A stretch of DNA of 64,000 nt, taken from Lepidostoma basale. Its lineage: Eukaryota > Arthropoda > Insecta > Trichoptera > Lepidostomatidae. Shown piece after piece: positions 41,160 to 51,639 of this stretch. The DNA is taken from contig JAHDVF020000010.1 in assembly GCA_022606425.2 (NCBI GenBank), positions 930,001 to 994,000 of the forward strand, given 5' to 3'. Position 1 is the first letter of the stretch. Each line of letters starts with the position of its first letter. Below the pieces are notes generated by a model. That model was not told the DNA's origin and did no database searches. It saw only the letters and a program-made list of their open reading frames with translations. The position numbers and the translations under genes were made by a program.

Positions 41160-41450
41160 TTAGAAACGGGCAATTCTGAGAACACTCTCGCATTTCTTCG
41201 TGGAGATCTCCGTCTTCCTTCATACTCCAACCTCCGCTCCATCTATAACCAAATTAACCAGAGTGGTCTGTTCCTCTTCGTGAAGAATTAGCGCCCAACT
41301 CGAGCGGACCTTTAATTCGGTTTGCGAGATTAAAGAAGCGGGAAAATTCATTTCTCTAATATGTGTTAGCGGCTAAGTGAGAGGAATTGGGATGACGTTG
41401 GCATTTCATTACTTTACGAGATGAAAATGAGAAATTTCAATGGAAATAAG
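41160..41450. other. Unique block, candidate conserved non-coding element
   Basis: Mixed-composition sequence ('aaacgggcaattctgagaac', 'gcggacctttaattcggttt') without repeats or coding frame, standing out from AT-rich flanks. Confidence 0.4.
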
Positions 41451-41577
41451 TTGGTTCGAATTTCTGGATCAATTATTCTTTATGCAAACTCATATAACTA
41501 AATTAAAATATTTTATGAAACTAATGCTTTGAATTAATATTGTATTAAATGTTAAAGAACGGGATTTCAGAAAAAAA

Positions 41578-42195
41578 AACTTCTTCTTCTTCTTCTTTTT
41601 CTTTTAATAGATCTGACGATCTGTGACACATAAATCATGTCTCGTCGGATGATGAGATCCAGCTGTCCTTCCATCTTTTAGGCGGTCTTCCAGGTGGGCG
41701 GTGTCCGGAGGGGATTTCATAAGCGGCTGTATATGCCAGTCTGTCGGGCTACATGGTCCCTCCAGTATCTTCTTCTGGATCTACTCCACTAAACGATATC
41801 CTCTATTTCGCAAGTTTTTCTTATGTCTACGTTGCGGACATGATCTCGGAGAGTTTTTCCAGTAATTGATCTTAGGACCTTCATCTCAGATGTTCTTAGT
41901 AGTCCCTTGGTTCGCACAGTGTCGGCCCGCGTCTCTACAGCGTACGTCATGATAGGTCGCACACATGTTTCATAAATTCTGATCTTGCTGTCGATACGCG
42001 TGTGCTTGTTCTTTTAGATCAGATTCTTCAGGCAACTTGACACGGCAGAGGCTTTACTGACTTGTTCTCGTACTTCGGTGTAAAGGTCATTTTGGCTGCA
42101 GATCTCTACTCCCAAATATCTGAAACTCATTACTTACTCCACAGGTATATCATCAACAGTCAGCTTACATCTTGTATGTTGCCTAGATATAGTGA
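41578..42195 (-). mobile_element. GAA-tailed RTE-like LINE 3' region
   Basis: TTC run at 41581-41598. Minus-strand sense gives RYLGVEICSQNDLYTEVREQ-like, IRIYETCVRPIMTYAVETRA, LRSITGKTLRDHVRNVDIRK and GRPPKRWKDS. Several frameshifts. Confidence 0.75.
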
Positions 42196-42199
42196 GACT

Positions 42200-42345
42200 A
42201 GATATAGTGGGACTGGCAACTCCGCCGTTGCCAGTCCCAAGCCTGGATAAAAAAGGAAGAGGGTCAGTGGGTCAGGATAGCCACCTGCCCGGGGTAAAAA
42301 AAAAACATTCGCGCTCATAAAACACAGCCTCGGAAAAAAATAACT
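42200..42345 (+). mobile_element. LINE 5'-region fragment
   Basis: 'gttgccagtcccaagcctgg' 'ataaaaaaggaagagggtca' ... 'gtaaaaaaaaaacattcgcg' ... 'acagcctcgga'. Homologous order at 43615-43760. The layout resembles leader regions of RTE-like LINEs; that is a recollection, not checked. Confidence 0.45.
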
Positions 42346-42649
42346 AAGAGTATTTTTTTCACATCTTAAAAACTGTCATAATTTTAGAAATAAAAATAAC
42401 ACTTGGTGACACATATCTGATATATATGTTATAACATTCACATACGGAGCTTTTTCACGAATGTGAAAGTTTGTGATCATTCAATGAGGAGATACCTTCA
42501 TCACTATGCAATGCCATAATTGCTAAAAAAATAATTAAGGTAAGATTAAACTAATTATTTTTGTTTAATAATTAAATAAAACGTTTTTTTTTATCTACTT
42601 CCAATTTTGTCTTTATTTCGACTGCGACCGGTTTCACGTGGCGTTCGAA

Positions 42650-42689
42650 ATAAACGTGGCCCGATCAAAGAAATCAAATATTGAATGTC
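42650..42689 (+). mobile_element. GTTA-tailed RTE-like LINE, part 1 (interrupted)
   Basis: 'aacgtggcccgatcaaagaa' 'atcaaatattgaatgtc', then the AAATC tail of a family D LINE. Confidence 0.75.
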
Positions 42690-42974
42690 AAATCAAATCA
42701 AATCAAATCAGTTTATTTTCTCAAAAGATATTACAATTTTTTTTTATAGTTTAAGGCATCTATTGAGAACAGGTAAAACATAATAAATATATAATACCAG
42801 GAACGCATGTGAGATGGTTCGACATTAGGAATACAAGATACTCTCCAAAGTCAAGAGTATTTGTCTTCTGAACGTACTTTCACGAATATGAAAGACATCG
42901 ATCTCCGAAGCGATCATGTTCAGCAGTTTGATTGCTCTCATCACCGGCATCACCAAAGGCAGGTTGGTTCTGCT
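42690..42974 (-). mobile_element. Family D LINE 3' end nested in a GTTA-tailed LINE
   Basis: 285 bp, (AAATC)n tail first then the same C-terminus as 10052-10515 (GRAIKLLN-region: MRAIKLLNMIASEIDVFHIR). Flanked by TGTC (42686-42689 and 42975-42978). Confidence 0.85.
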
Positions 42975-42978
42975 TGTC

Positions 42979-43137
42979 GGCCACGCGAGGAGTCGGAGAA
43001 ATTGACGCGCGTGCATGTCACGATGTATGAATGTTGAGGAATCGAGAGAAATATGTCATGGTAAGAAAAGTGTGTGGCAGTCCATTCTTTCTGCCTACCT
43101 CTTCAGGGAGACGGCGTGATGGTTAGTTAGTTAGTTA
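42979..43137 (+). mobile_element. GTTA-tailed RTE-like LINE, part 2 with tail
   Basis: 'ggccacgcgaggagtcggag' ... 'cttcagggagacggcgtgat' then (GTTA)4. Followed by a short (TA)n at 43147-43162. Confidence 0.8.
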
Positions 43138-43224
43138 GTTTTAAAATATATATATATATATATTTCTCTGTTCATCATACAACTTAAAATGATTGAAAAT
43201 GATTATTACAATATTTGTGCTAAA

Positions 43225-43560
43225 TGTGTTCAGGATCCCATGGACAGACAGAGTGACGAACACAGAAGTCCTGAATCGTGCAGGAGTAAATAGAGAGCTG
43301 CTGACATTAATCAAAGTCCGTAAGTTTTTTTATCTGGGTCACGTTCTGCGAGGAGAGAAGTATCGCCTGCTGCATCTAATATTGAAGGGAAAAATAGAGG
43401 GCCGCAGGGGGGCAGGGAGAAGGCAGATCTCTTGGCTGCGCAATGTGAGGGAATGGACGGGAATCGGAACTATGGAGGAGCTATTCCGGACAGCGCAGGA
43501 TAGGGTAGAGTTTACCAGAGTGATCGCCAACGTCGGGAGGACCTGACAGGGCACTTTAAG
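43225..43560 (+). mobile_element. AAG-tailed RTE-like LINE 3' end
   Basis: Open frame 43193-43546: FRIPWTDRVTNTEVLNRAGV, NRELLTLIKVRKFFYLGHVL, RRGAGRRQISWLRNVREWTG and RTAQDRVEFTRVIANVGRT, then TGA and 'cactttaagaagaagattg'. The frame is intact to the natural stop; 5'-truncated. Confidence 0.85.
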
Positions 43561-43609
43561 AAGAAGATTGTAAGAATCATTTCATATATTATATGTTAGT
43601 TATTTTCGA

Positions 43610-43830
43610 CAATGAGTACCTTAACAATTTAACTCTGCCATTGTCGGACTCAAACCCGGATGAGAAAAGAGAAGGGTTGATAAACAAGGCTAGTAACCTG
43701 CTTGTTGTAAAACAGCCAACTTGTTCACATCCCATAGAGAACAGCCTCGGACAAAAGTATAAAATCTATTTAACCCAAGCAAGAAAAAAAAATGAAAAGA
43801 AAATGAAAAGGTTAGCTAAGCATAAATCAT
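43610..43830 (+). mobile_element. LINE 5'-region fragment
   Basis: 'ttgtcggactcaaacccgga' 'tgagaaaagagaagggttga' ... 'agaacagcctcggacaaaag' then 'ttaacccaagcaagaaaaaa'. Homologous to 42200-42345. The 79-codon frame is not independently supported. Confidence 0.45.
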
Positions 43831-44270
43831 AATATCGAATCGATTGTTAATTAATATCCGTTATCATTCAACATTATTTTCAATCAATTTACACGTAATC
43901 GTATTGCATTAGCCTTCACCAGTAATCTATGGCATTTAATCTTAATTTGCGTGCAACCCTCAAGGTAGCTGTCCGCCGTAATCAAATTCCCGTTACAACA
44001 GTGTACACTGCATAATACACACGTCACACGACAGACAGACGGGAGGACAGACGCATGACAAGTCTCTCAGTAATCTGTGCTTGTCTTGGCCAGATCTAGA
44101 CACGCAATCGATTCCTAATTACAGTTGACTTGTCTGTTTGCTTGGCCGCCATGTTGTCAGCAGTGACAGCGTGCAGAGCAAACAGTGCACATGTGAAGAT
44201 ACTCTTACCACTGGTGTAGAGTGGTGTGTCGCATCAATCAGGTGAAACTATTAAAAATATCTAAAATATT
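43831..44270. other. Unique block, candidate conserved non-coding element
   Basis: 43900-44230 has balanced composition ('gcgtgcaaccctcaaggtag', 'agacacgcaatcgattccta', 'gttgtcagcagtgacagcgt'). No repeats or coding frame. Confidence 0.4.
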
Positions 44271-44354
44271 GTAGTGTACACTGATTTTTTTATGATACAA
44301 TTTTATCCTATTTTTATTTATTTCCAGATTCGTTATAAATGTTGCTATCCAAAA

Positions 44355-44650
44355 TTTAAGAACTGTTACATAGCCCTCCTGAGAGGTGGATTCTCAGCTG
44401 GATTCCTTCCATTTTTAAGGAGGTCTTTCACTAATATGAGTCCCGTGAGGCTGATTAAGTAGTACAATATCGGGGAGTCTGGTGGTGTCCATTCTTTGAA
44501 CATTACCGTACCAGTCCCTCCTTTGCTGTCTTCTCCATCTTATAATATCCCCAGCCCCATATATTTATCTTATTGTGGTGTTTCTCACGCCATCTCATAG
44601 TAGTTTGTTAATAAACAGACCACATAGGTTTATATCAACGAAGAAGAAGA
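44355..44650 (-). mobile_element. GAA-tailed RTE-like LINE fragment
   Basis: 'ctcctgagaggtggattctc' ... 'tgaacattaccgtaccagtc' ... 'gtttctcacgccatctcata' (minus sense). Then an inverted scrap of its 3' tail ('agaccacataggtttatatc', (GAA)n) at 44615-44652. Confidence 0.65.
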
Positions 44651-44777
44651 AAAATCAACTAACTCACCTTTCGCCGTTGCTCCAAAGAGGTAGGCACAAA
44701 AGCTCTAAAGCTTGATTTTTATAAAGAAGTATTTAAACTGTATACGTACGAGTATAATGCGAGGAGTACTGCATATA

Positions 44778-44935
44778 TGAACAATAAATGCCAAGATTCT
44801 TTTAGATTTATTTTAACAATAAAACATTTGACAATAAATGTTTTAGTGTTAAAATAAATCTAATGTTTTATTGTTAAAATAAATCTTAAACATTTAACAA
44901 TAAATGTAAAGATTCTTTTAGATATTAGACGAGTA
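44778..44935. repeat. Palindromic A/T repeat
   Basis: 'aacaataaatgccaagattc' 'ttttagatttattttaacaa' and its inverse 'ttgttaaaataaatct' surround repeated 'caataaatgt'. A foldback structure of about 150 bp. Confidence 0.55.
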
Positions 44936-45627
44936 TAATATGTTTAAAATAAAAGTATACAAAAAAGGGATAAAATATCAAAATTAAACAGAAAACATAA
45001 ACATTGAATAATTTAAACAATGATAAATTAGTGATGCTTTTAGTTTTTGATAAATATTTTGAAAAAAAATAATTTATCAAATCTAATTAATTGTTTAACC
45101 TGTAAATAAATTTCACTTGCCGTCCTTGATACCCACAATATGTACTCGTACCTATTCCTCACTGATCAGGTGCTGAGCACACTGTCATTGGCGTCAGTAA
45201 ATGTTCACATAGACAGAAAATTCATTAAGTATTTTTCTCATTTTCAAGTAGTTGGTTTGATTTAAGCGTAGTACCTATGTAGCAAGTTAATCACATGGTA
45301 TATTATTTATCACTAGACTAAAATTATCTTCACTCGTGGATACGCATTTTTTGATGATAGTAACTTCTTCTTCTTTAGAACTGTGTCTTGCTTCCGAAAC
45401 CGTTAAAAGCCATTACATCAAGTGGATTTAAATGAAATATATATTGTAAGGGATTTTTTTTTTCATACTTTTTTATTTCATTAGATAATATCTTGTCTTC
45501 TATATTCGCCATAACTAGGTATTTGTTGCGGATTCATTGATAACTTTTCCAAATTCGCAAATCATCTCATTGAAAGAGACCATTCGTTCAATAAAGATAA
45601 CTGATATAGAAATGTCGTCACATTTGA
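44936..45627. other. No gene; AT-rich
   Basis: 45510-45560 ('gccataactaggtatttgtt' 'gcggattcattgataact') is a repeat shared with 52319-52350. No coding frame. Confidence 0.3.
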
Positions 45628-45785
45628 AAATGCCTTAGAAGGGCGAAACATGTCATTCCCATAAAATAAAATAAAACTTCTAGAAAACTGACGTTTTCAT
45701 TGGTATTGATTATTAAAAATGGAGTTTTACATCATTGTTCAAGAAACCATAAATATTTTAGATTTATTAAAAATATTTGTAACAA
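45628..45785. repeat. Palindromic family A, single arm
   Basis: 'aaaatgccttagaagggcga' 'aacatgtcattcccataaaa' 'aaaacttctagaaaactgac' then 'ggagttttacatcattgttc'. The best sequence of the right arm. Confidence 0.65.
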
Positions 45786-45949
45786 ATCCATAAGCGTTCG
45801 AAAAAATTCATAACAATATCTGTCAAAACTGACCCCATTCATGAAAAGATTTGTTTGAATATTTATTTTATATACCAAATAATTAACTACACTGATGAAG
45901 GACTCCTGTATCCGAAACAGGTTTGTGTTAATTTAATAATTTTTTTATT

Positions 45950-46475
45950 AAAGTGTTGTTCTTCTTCTTCTTTAAGTGCCCTGTCGGGTCCCCCCAACGT
46001 TGGCGATCACCTCGGCGAACCTGTCCCTGTCCTGTGCCGATCGGAACAGCTCCTCCACATTTCAGATGCCGGTCCACTCCCTTATGTTTTGCAGCCAGGA
46101 TATCTGTCTCCTACCGGGCCCTCGGCGTCCCTCAATTTCCCCCTCCAATATTGGAGAATGTGGTACTTTTCCCCACACAGTACATAACCTAGATGTGAAA
46201 TTTTCCGAACCTTAATAGTTGACAACAGCTCCTTGTCAACTCTAGCTCGCCTCAGGACTTTTCAGTAATGGTAACCATGTCTATCTAGGGAATTCTGTGC
46301 ATTCGGCGATAGAACCACATTTCAAATGCTTCCAGTCTGTTCATTGAGTTGACATTTAAGGTCCACGTTTCACATCCATACAATAAAACAGACCACACAT
46401 AGCATTTGACTATTTTCTGCCGGAGTTTCAAATTTATGTTATCATTGCAGAAGAGTGATTTCATTTCTTATTCCG
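45950..46475 (-). mobile_element. AAG-tailed RTE-like LINE 3' end
   Basis: TTC run 45960-45973, 'cgggtccccccaacgttggc' 'gatcac', then minus-sense coding: RDRFAEVIANVG, IEGRRGPGRRQISWLQNIRE, KVRKISHLGYVLC-like, MNRLEAFEMW. Plus-strand frames of 79-110 codons are shadows. 5'-truncated. Confidence 0.8.
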
Positions 46476-46499
46476 ATTAAAATAATCAGAAACATTGTA

Positions 46500-46800
46500 T
46501 GATTAATGATTTAACGTGTAAGGAAGAAGTATTTGTGTATAATTTGTAAGCACAAGAGTGGATTTAATATTGGTTGATGGATCGACTTGTTATTATACTG
46601 ACGGATTGGCTTGGAATTATCTTGATGAAATATTTTCCTTTCGTCTCGAAGTGGATCTAAATTATCCGCCTGAAGCGAGTCTCCTGCTCGGAGAAATATT
46701 TCCACCGAGAACTTGGCCAGGCTCTAACGAATTTCTGCAACAATTTACACTACACATAATGAGGAAACTTCCCTTGGCTGAAAGGGGCGTCGGGTGATGT
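46500..46800. other. Unique block with unrecognised 79-codon frame
   Basis: The frame 46558-46797 (+) is MDLILVDGSTCYYTDG...LPLAERGVG. Composition is balanced and not repeated, but without splice or homology evidence. More likely conserved non-coding than a gene. Confidence 0.3.
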
Positions 46801-46911
46801 ACGTAATAAAAATGTATCTACTGATTGCTTGTTAAAAAGTCACAACTTGAAGTATTTGCGTTCTTTCCGATCTCAAACAGAGTTGTCTCGTTATGTAACT
46901 CTTGTTTACAA

Positions 46912-46990
46912 ACTAACTAATCATCACGGAGTCTCTCCGAAGGGGTAGGTAGTGATGATGGACCGCCACACTGTTCTTTCTGAAAATGTA
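46912..46990 (-). mobile_element. GTTA-tailed RTE-like LINE 3' end, short
   Basis: 'aactaactaatcatcacgga' 'gtctctccgaaggggtaggt' ... 'ggaccgccacactgttcttt'. Confidence 0.7.
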
Positions 46991-47909
46991 TAAATCCTCA
47001 AGTCGGTGAAATTGGGTGAAAACATAATTAATAATCAAATTCCTAATTTTACTCCTTTCTCCTTAAATACTTTGTCTACATTTTATCTTCCTAACTCCCA
47101 TTCCCAATCAAATGAAAATTAATCATTTAGTAATTTCTATAAACTCGTATATAAATATGTATTTTCCAATTTTATTCTAGTTTTATTCTAAATTGAAATT
47201 TAATGTTTTTTTATATTATCGTTATGTATTATTATAGTTTAATATTATTTATTAGTTCTTACTGATAAAAAATAATTACTTATAACAAATAGCCCTGGTT
47301 AATTTTTAAATTAAAATTATTGTATCGAAATTAAAATGCGTTTTTTATATTAGTCTTTCTTTGGTTAGGTTTTATTACATTTTTACACCCGAAGATGGAG
47401 GTATCCTTCGAAATATGACGTGTTTTTAAAAAAATATTTTGTGGATTAAACAAAGTTATTTTCAATTTCCTAAGTATAAATATTGTTTTTTTTTTTAATT
47501 GTGTGATTTTTATTTTATACATTTTATACATTTATACACCTAGTTAAATAGGTCGCTCAATTGAACGGCTAGGCTGACAATGAAAGGCGGCATTCAATGA
47601 AGTGATTAGGCCGGTAGTGAATAAATTAAGATAGCTCAACGTTCAACGAGTTGGCTGCTTGAAAGCTAGCCTAAACTGTAATTTAGTTCTAATTTTGACC
47701 ACTGCAACGCTAGCAGTCATCTAACAATGTTCAACTGTTAGTCGGCATTCGATAACATGTGTTGTTGTAAAAAGTAACAGGATTTTCAAACAACAAAGAG
47801 AGAGAGAGAGCATGCGTATAGGGGATGTGGGATGTATTATTAAAAAAAAAGTAACTCTAACCTAAATGTACTTTTCTTCTTTACTATCGTACGAGTTTTG
47901 ACATTGGCT

Positions 47910-47910
<1 letters not shown>
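46991..47910. other. No gene; AT-rich, with one mixed block
   Basis: 47540-47760 is balanced and unique ('ggtcgctcaattgaacggct', 'aacgagttggctgcttgaaa'). The rest is AT-rich. Confidence 0.35.

Positions 47911-47985
<75 letters not shown>
47911..47985. repeat. (AG)n microsatellite, 75 bp uninterrupted
   Basis: A perfect GA/CT dinucleotide run, with a short companion run at about 47801-47812. Confidence 0.98.
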
Positions 47986-47990
<5 letters not shown>

Positions 47991-48639
47991 GACTTGGAAC
48001 AGAGGTTCCTACTCTCTAGATAATCAACATTTGGGGGACCTATAATAATACCGATATAACTATGGTTAACCATACCACCCTAGATGTCCATAGTAGCTTG
48101 TGTACAAATGTATTAATAATAATTTGAAAATACAGAATGAACATGACATAATCATGAACAGGATTTGAAATAATATCATTTAAAAAAAGGCAATTACTTA
48201 GATATTTTAAGTATTTACTTTTTTTATATGATTATTTCAAATCCTTTTAAAACAAAATAATCAAAAATATTTTTAAATTATTGAATGGCCACATTTTGAT
48301 ATTCCACGGAAGGTATTATTAATATCATTATTATTATTTTTAATAACAATATTTTTAATTACAGTTACAGTTACTTTTCATAGATATATTTCGGTTATGA
48401 CATAATCATTTTCGATCCCCTTTTAACTTAAAGAATACACGTTAAAATTTGTTTTTCGAAAATGGGTCATCATAACCGAAATGTGTATGCAAAAAGTAAA
48501 ATAAAGTGTTGTGAAAATACAAATTATGGTTATGAGTAGGTAATTGATACGAAGTTTATATCGTTCAACCGATGATGAAGTTGTAAAAATGGAAAAAAGT
48601 TTTTTCATTTTAAAAAAAAATCTTTATAATTCCTTTGTG
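47986..48639. other. No gene; AT-rich
   Basis: Small inverted repeats such as 'cggttatgacataatcattt' versus 'tcataaccgaaatgtg' (48393-48485) suggest another decayed palindrome. No coding frame. Confidence 0.3.
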
Positions 48640-48835
48640 AACACCTCAAGTTTATATAAATTGTAATTCTTAAAAATACTTTTCTACTTCGTCGGGTTAC
48701 AAAACAAACTAAAAAAACATTGGCTTCTTAACAAAGTTTTAAAAAATAAGTCGTTAAAAACATGTTCTTAAATGTTTTTTGATAATGCCACACCACAAAT
48801 TTAGTGCTAAATACGAAAGCATAAAGTGTTATTAT
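48640..48835. repeat. Repeat related to the 37520 hairpin family
   Basis: The right end 'gataatgccacaccacaaat' then 'gaaagcataaag' matches the flank of 37520-37700. The arms are more diverged. Confidence 0.45.
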
Positions 48836-48856
48836 TATTGTTTTATTAATATTATA

Positions 48857-48859
<3 letters not shown>

Positions 48860-48945
<86 letters not shown>
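48860..48945. repeat. (ATT)n microsatellite
   Basis: Long near-perfect TAT/ATT trinucleotide run, continued imperfectly to about 48975, where it meets the TTC run of the next LINE. The Leu-rich frame over it is not a gene. Confidence 0.95.
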
Positions 48946-48948
<3 letters not shown>

Positions 48949-48975
48949 ATTCTCTTATTATTATTATCATTATTA

Positions 48976-49380
48976 TTCTTCTTCTTCTTCTTCAAGTGCC
49001 CTGTTGGGTCCCCCCAACGTTAGCGATCCCCTGGGCGAACCCATCCCTGTCCTGCGCCACTCGTAACAGCTCTTCCACATCCCTGATGCCGGTCCACTCC
49101 CTTATCAGGACATTTCTCTCCTACCGGGCCCTCGGCGTCCCTCAATTTTCCCCTCCAATATCAGTTGGAGAAGGTGGTACTTTTCCTCACGCAGTATATG
49201 ATGTGACCCAGATGTGAAATTTTCCGAACCTTGATAGTTGATAACAGTTCCCTGTCAACTCTAGCTCGCCTCAGGACTTCGGTATTGGTAACCATGTCTG
49301 TCCAGGGAATTCTGAGCATTCGGCGATGGAGCCACATTTCAAATGCTTCCAATCTGTTCATTGAGTTGACTTTTATGGTT
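48976..49380 (-). mobile_element. AAG-tailed RTE-like LINE 3' end
   Basis: TTC run, 'gttgggtccccccaacgtta', then minus-sense MNRLEAFEMWLHRRMLRIPW, TDMVTNTEVLRRARVDRELL, STIKVRKISHLGHIIYCV (49161-49385). Same family as 45950-46475. Confidence 0.82.
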
Positions 49381-49435
49381 ATCATTATTAATTATTTTTA
49401 TTTTTATGATAATTGTTATAAATTTTTTGTATAAA

Positions 49436-49495
49436 TTGTATACAATAATTGGGTTCAAACAACCACTTTGAACCCAATTATTGTATACAATTTAT
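49436..49495. repeat. Perfect inverted repeat from SINE 3' ends
   Basis: 'tgtatacaataattgggttc' 'aaa' followed 8 bp later by its exact inverse. The sequence equals the SINE tail (...gtaattgggttcaaacg...), i.e. two SINE tails joined tail-to-tail. Confidence 0.7.
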
Positions 49496-50159
49496 TCAAA
49501 TGCTAATCCAAAATATTTAGTGAATGCGACTAAGTAACTAAAAAAAATTTCACCGCATTCATTTCAATCCCCCCTTAACAATGTGAGCAGTACTTTGAAT
49601 ATCCCTAGCTGTAACTTTGCGTAATCCTTGTAATAGATATCTATCAATTCACTTGCTGTGTAAGTCTCCCAGATTCTGATCATTAAGAGAGTGCAGCCTG
49701 CACGCTATTGGATATTCTGCATGTATTTGGCTCTTGTAACTTTAATTGCTCGGTTTTTGTTGAAACACCCTGAGGCCATCCAGGCTAAGCCATGAGAGGG
49801 CGGGTGGAGGCGGATTGATTGCTAAGGGCGGGGGCGGGGCGGTGTTATTATGTTGACTCTGGGTATGAGCGTAGCGAGCTGCTGTTTGAGCTTCAGCTCC
49901 CGGGTTAGAAGTCACGATATTAAAAATATTTTTATGATTACTAAATTTAATTTCAAACGACATGAAAGCTAGACGTACTGAGTTTAGAATGGAGTTTTTA
50001 TTTGGTTTTACGATGTTTGTATATAAGCAAAATATTGTTTAAAAAGTTCTTCCATTCTAATGCTAAAATTTCTGATAAAACGTTATAAAAAAAAACCTAT
50101 TATTATTTTATCGAATTAATATAATCACATATAATAAAAAATCAATACGAAGAAAAAAT
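49496..50159. other. No gene; one GC-rich patch
   Basis: 49770-49910 is GC-rich and unique ('gagggcgggtggaggcggat'). The rest is AT-rich. Confidence 0.35.
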
Positions 50160-50590
50160 TCTTGTTTTCTTGATGTTTTATAATTATTTATGGGACTGAC
50201 ATGTTCCGCCTTTCTAAGGCATTATTAAATGTGTAAAACTTCGATAATGCCTTTTTAAAAAAAAAGACTGACATCAAGGATTTATATCAATGATATTAGA
50301 ATTCATTTTACAATCTTTAATGTGAGCAGAAAATAGCTCATTATTATGAAGATGGAATCTGGTCGTGTCCAGGCTTGAACCCACGTCCCCTAGATCAGAA
50401 GCCAAGCGTTCTATCCCCTAGACCACCACCAGATTAAGCCTTAGGAAGGTTAAACTTGTCGTTACTATAAAACATAATAAAATTTCTATAAAACAGACCT
50501 TTTCATTCATATTAATTCTTTAACATGGAATTTTACATCATTGTTCAGATAACAATAACTAATATTTTAAGTGTTGCAAAAACGTAACGT
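50160..50590. mobile_element. Palindromic family A element with tRNA-like core
   Basis: Left arm 'gggactgacatgttccgcct' 'ttctaaggcattattaaatg'; right arm 'ccttaggaaggttaaacttg' 'tcgttactataaaacataat'. Between them lies 'gactgacatcaaggatttat', an AT spacer and a tRNA-like segment (50361-50434). The same arm-spacer-core order recurs at 51245-51560. Confidence 0.7.
50361..50434 (-). other. tRNA-like segment with Pol III A and B boxes
   Basis: The minus strand has TGGTCTAGGGG (A box, fits TRGYNNARNNG) and GGTTCAAGCC (B box) about 35 bp apart. It looks like a tRNA head (or a short SINE) but lacks convincing acceptor pairing, so it is not called a tRNA gene. Confidence 0.6.
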
Positions 50591-50849
50591 ATACAAAAAC
50601 ATGCAAATCATATATATTTTGAAGGCAATATTTACGTTTTACAATTATTTAAGTCTAATTAAGTTTACAATTTCATTGATTATGTTGAAAATAAATTCTT
50701 CAAAACAGTATTTAGAAGTGATGAAAACACATTTTTAAAGAACTTTTTTTATATATTATCGAAGTGAGATTGATAGGACATTATCAAATGTGTGATAATG
50801 CTTAAGCAATTACGAAATCAAGTTACCATTAAACCTTCAATATACCACA

Positions 50850-51184
50850 GAGACAAAAAAGACGCGGTCTTCCTACGCTGCTTCTTCCCTCCGGTCTTGT
50901 GTGTAAATGTGAACCGTGGAGATGTTGACAGCTCCTCTATTCGTACTAGACGTTCAGCTCACCTAAGTTACATAAACTTGACGAAGTCCGGTTGGTTGTA
51001 TAATTCATACAACTTAATGTTTTGCCGGCGTTGCCATATATTATCCACAGAATTTGGGCCAAATATTATCCGGAGGATTTTCCATTTAGGATTTTCCACT
51101 CAAACATCCGCAACTTCTGAGAATCCACAACGCTCAGTATTCAGGGCTCTACTTCATACATCAAGACTGCTCTTGGCGGAATAA
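50850..51184 (-). mobile_element. RTE-like LINE RT fragment
   Basis: Minus-sense translation contains ENPKWKILRIIFGPNSVDNI, WQRRQNIKLYELYNQPDFVK then AERLVRIEELSTS. This corresponds to the RRVLRTIYGP...WRRRYNRELYDIYKEPDV region of 6088-6720. The 130-codon plus frame is its antisense. Confidence 0.65.
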
Positions 51185-51244
51185 ATATCTAATATATTTA
51201 TTGTTTCTGGAACAATGAAGTAAAACTTCATATTAAATAATTAA

Positions 51245-51560
51245 TATAAATGAAAAAAGTATGTCTTCTAGGAGTTTTATTAAATTTTATATGGAATGAC
51301 ACGTTTCGCCCTTCTTTGGCATTATTTTATGTTTAAAAAAAGACTAATACCAAGGATTTAAATCAATCATATTAGTATGAGCAGATAGCTCATTATTATG
51401 AAGAATGAATTTGGTCGTGTCCAGGCATGAAGCGTTCTAACCCCTAGACCACCACTTATCAATTATCAAATGTCATTTAACAATGCTTTAGAATAACGAA
51501 ACATGTCATTCCATAAAACATTTAGCAAAACTCCTAGAAGGCAGATGTGTTTATTTATAT
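51245..51560. mobile_element. Palindromic family A element with degraded tRNA-like core
   Basis: Arms 'ctaggagttttattaaattt' 'tatatggaatgacacgtttc' / 'gaaacatgtcattccataaa' 'aaaactcctagaag'. The core 'gactaataccaaggatttaa' ... 'ggtcgtgtccaggcatgaag' 'cgttctaacccctagaccac' has lost the B box. Confidence 0.7.
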
Positions 51561-51639
51561 TAATTAAATATCTATGAAATATAGTTTGAATATAAATAGA
51601 ATAGCGAGGTTTTTTAGTACATCATAAATTCCACGCTTT

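Noticed and set aside
43593..43832. 79-codon plus frame as a host gene
   Set aside because: The same sequence order recurs at 42200-42345, so it is transposon leader sequence.
47911..47985. (AG)n run as a GAGA-factor regulatory element
   Set aside because: Possible in principle, but a perfect 75-bp dinucleotide run is most simply a microsatellite.
48779..49066. 95-codon frame with long Leu run
   Set aside because: Created by the (ATT)n microsatellite and the antisense of a LINE 3' end.
50361..50434. Functional tRNA gene
   Set aside because: Lies inside a repeated palindromic element and the 5' and 3' ends do not form a convincing acceptor stem.
50792..51184. 130-codon plus-strand frame as a host gene
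   Set aside because: The opposite strand encodes a recognisable LINE RT segment (IFGPNS...WQRRQNIKLYELYNQPDF), so the plus frame is its antisense.
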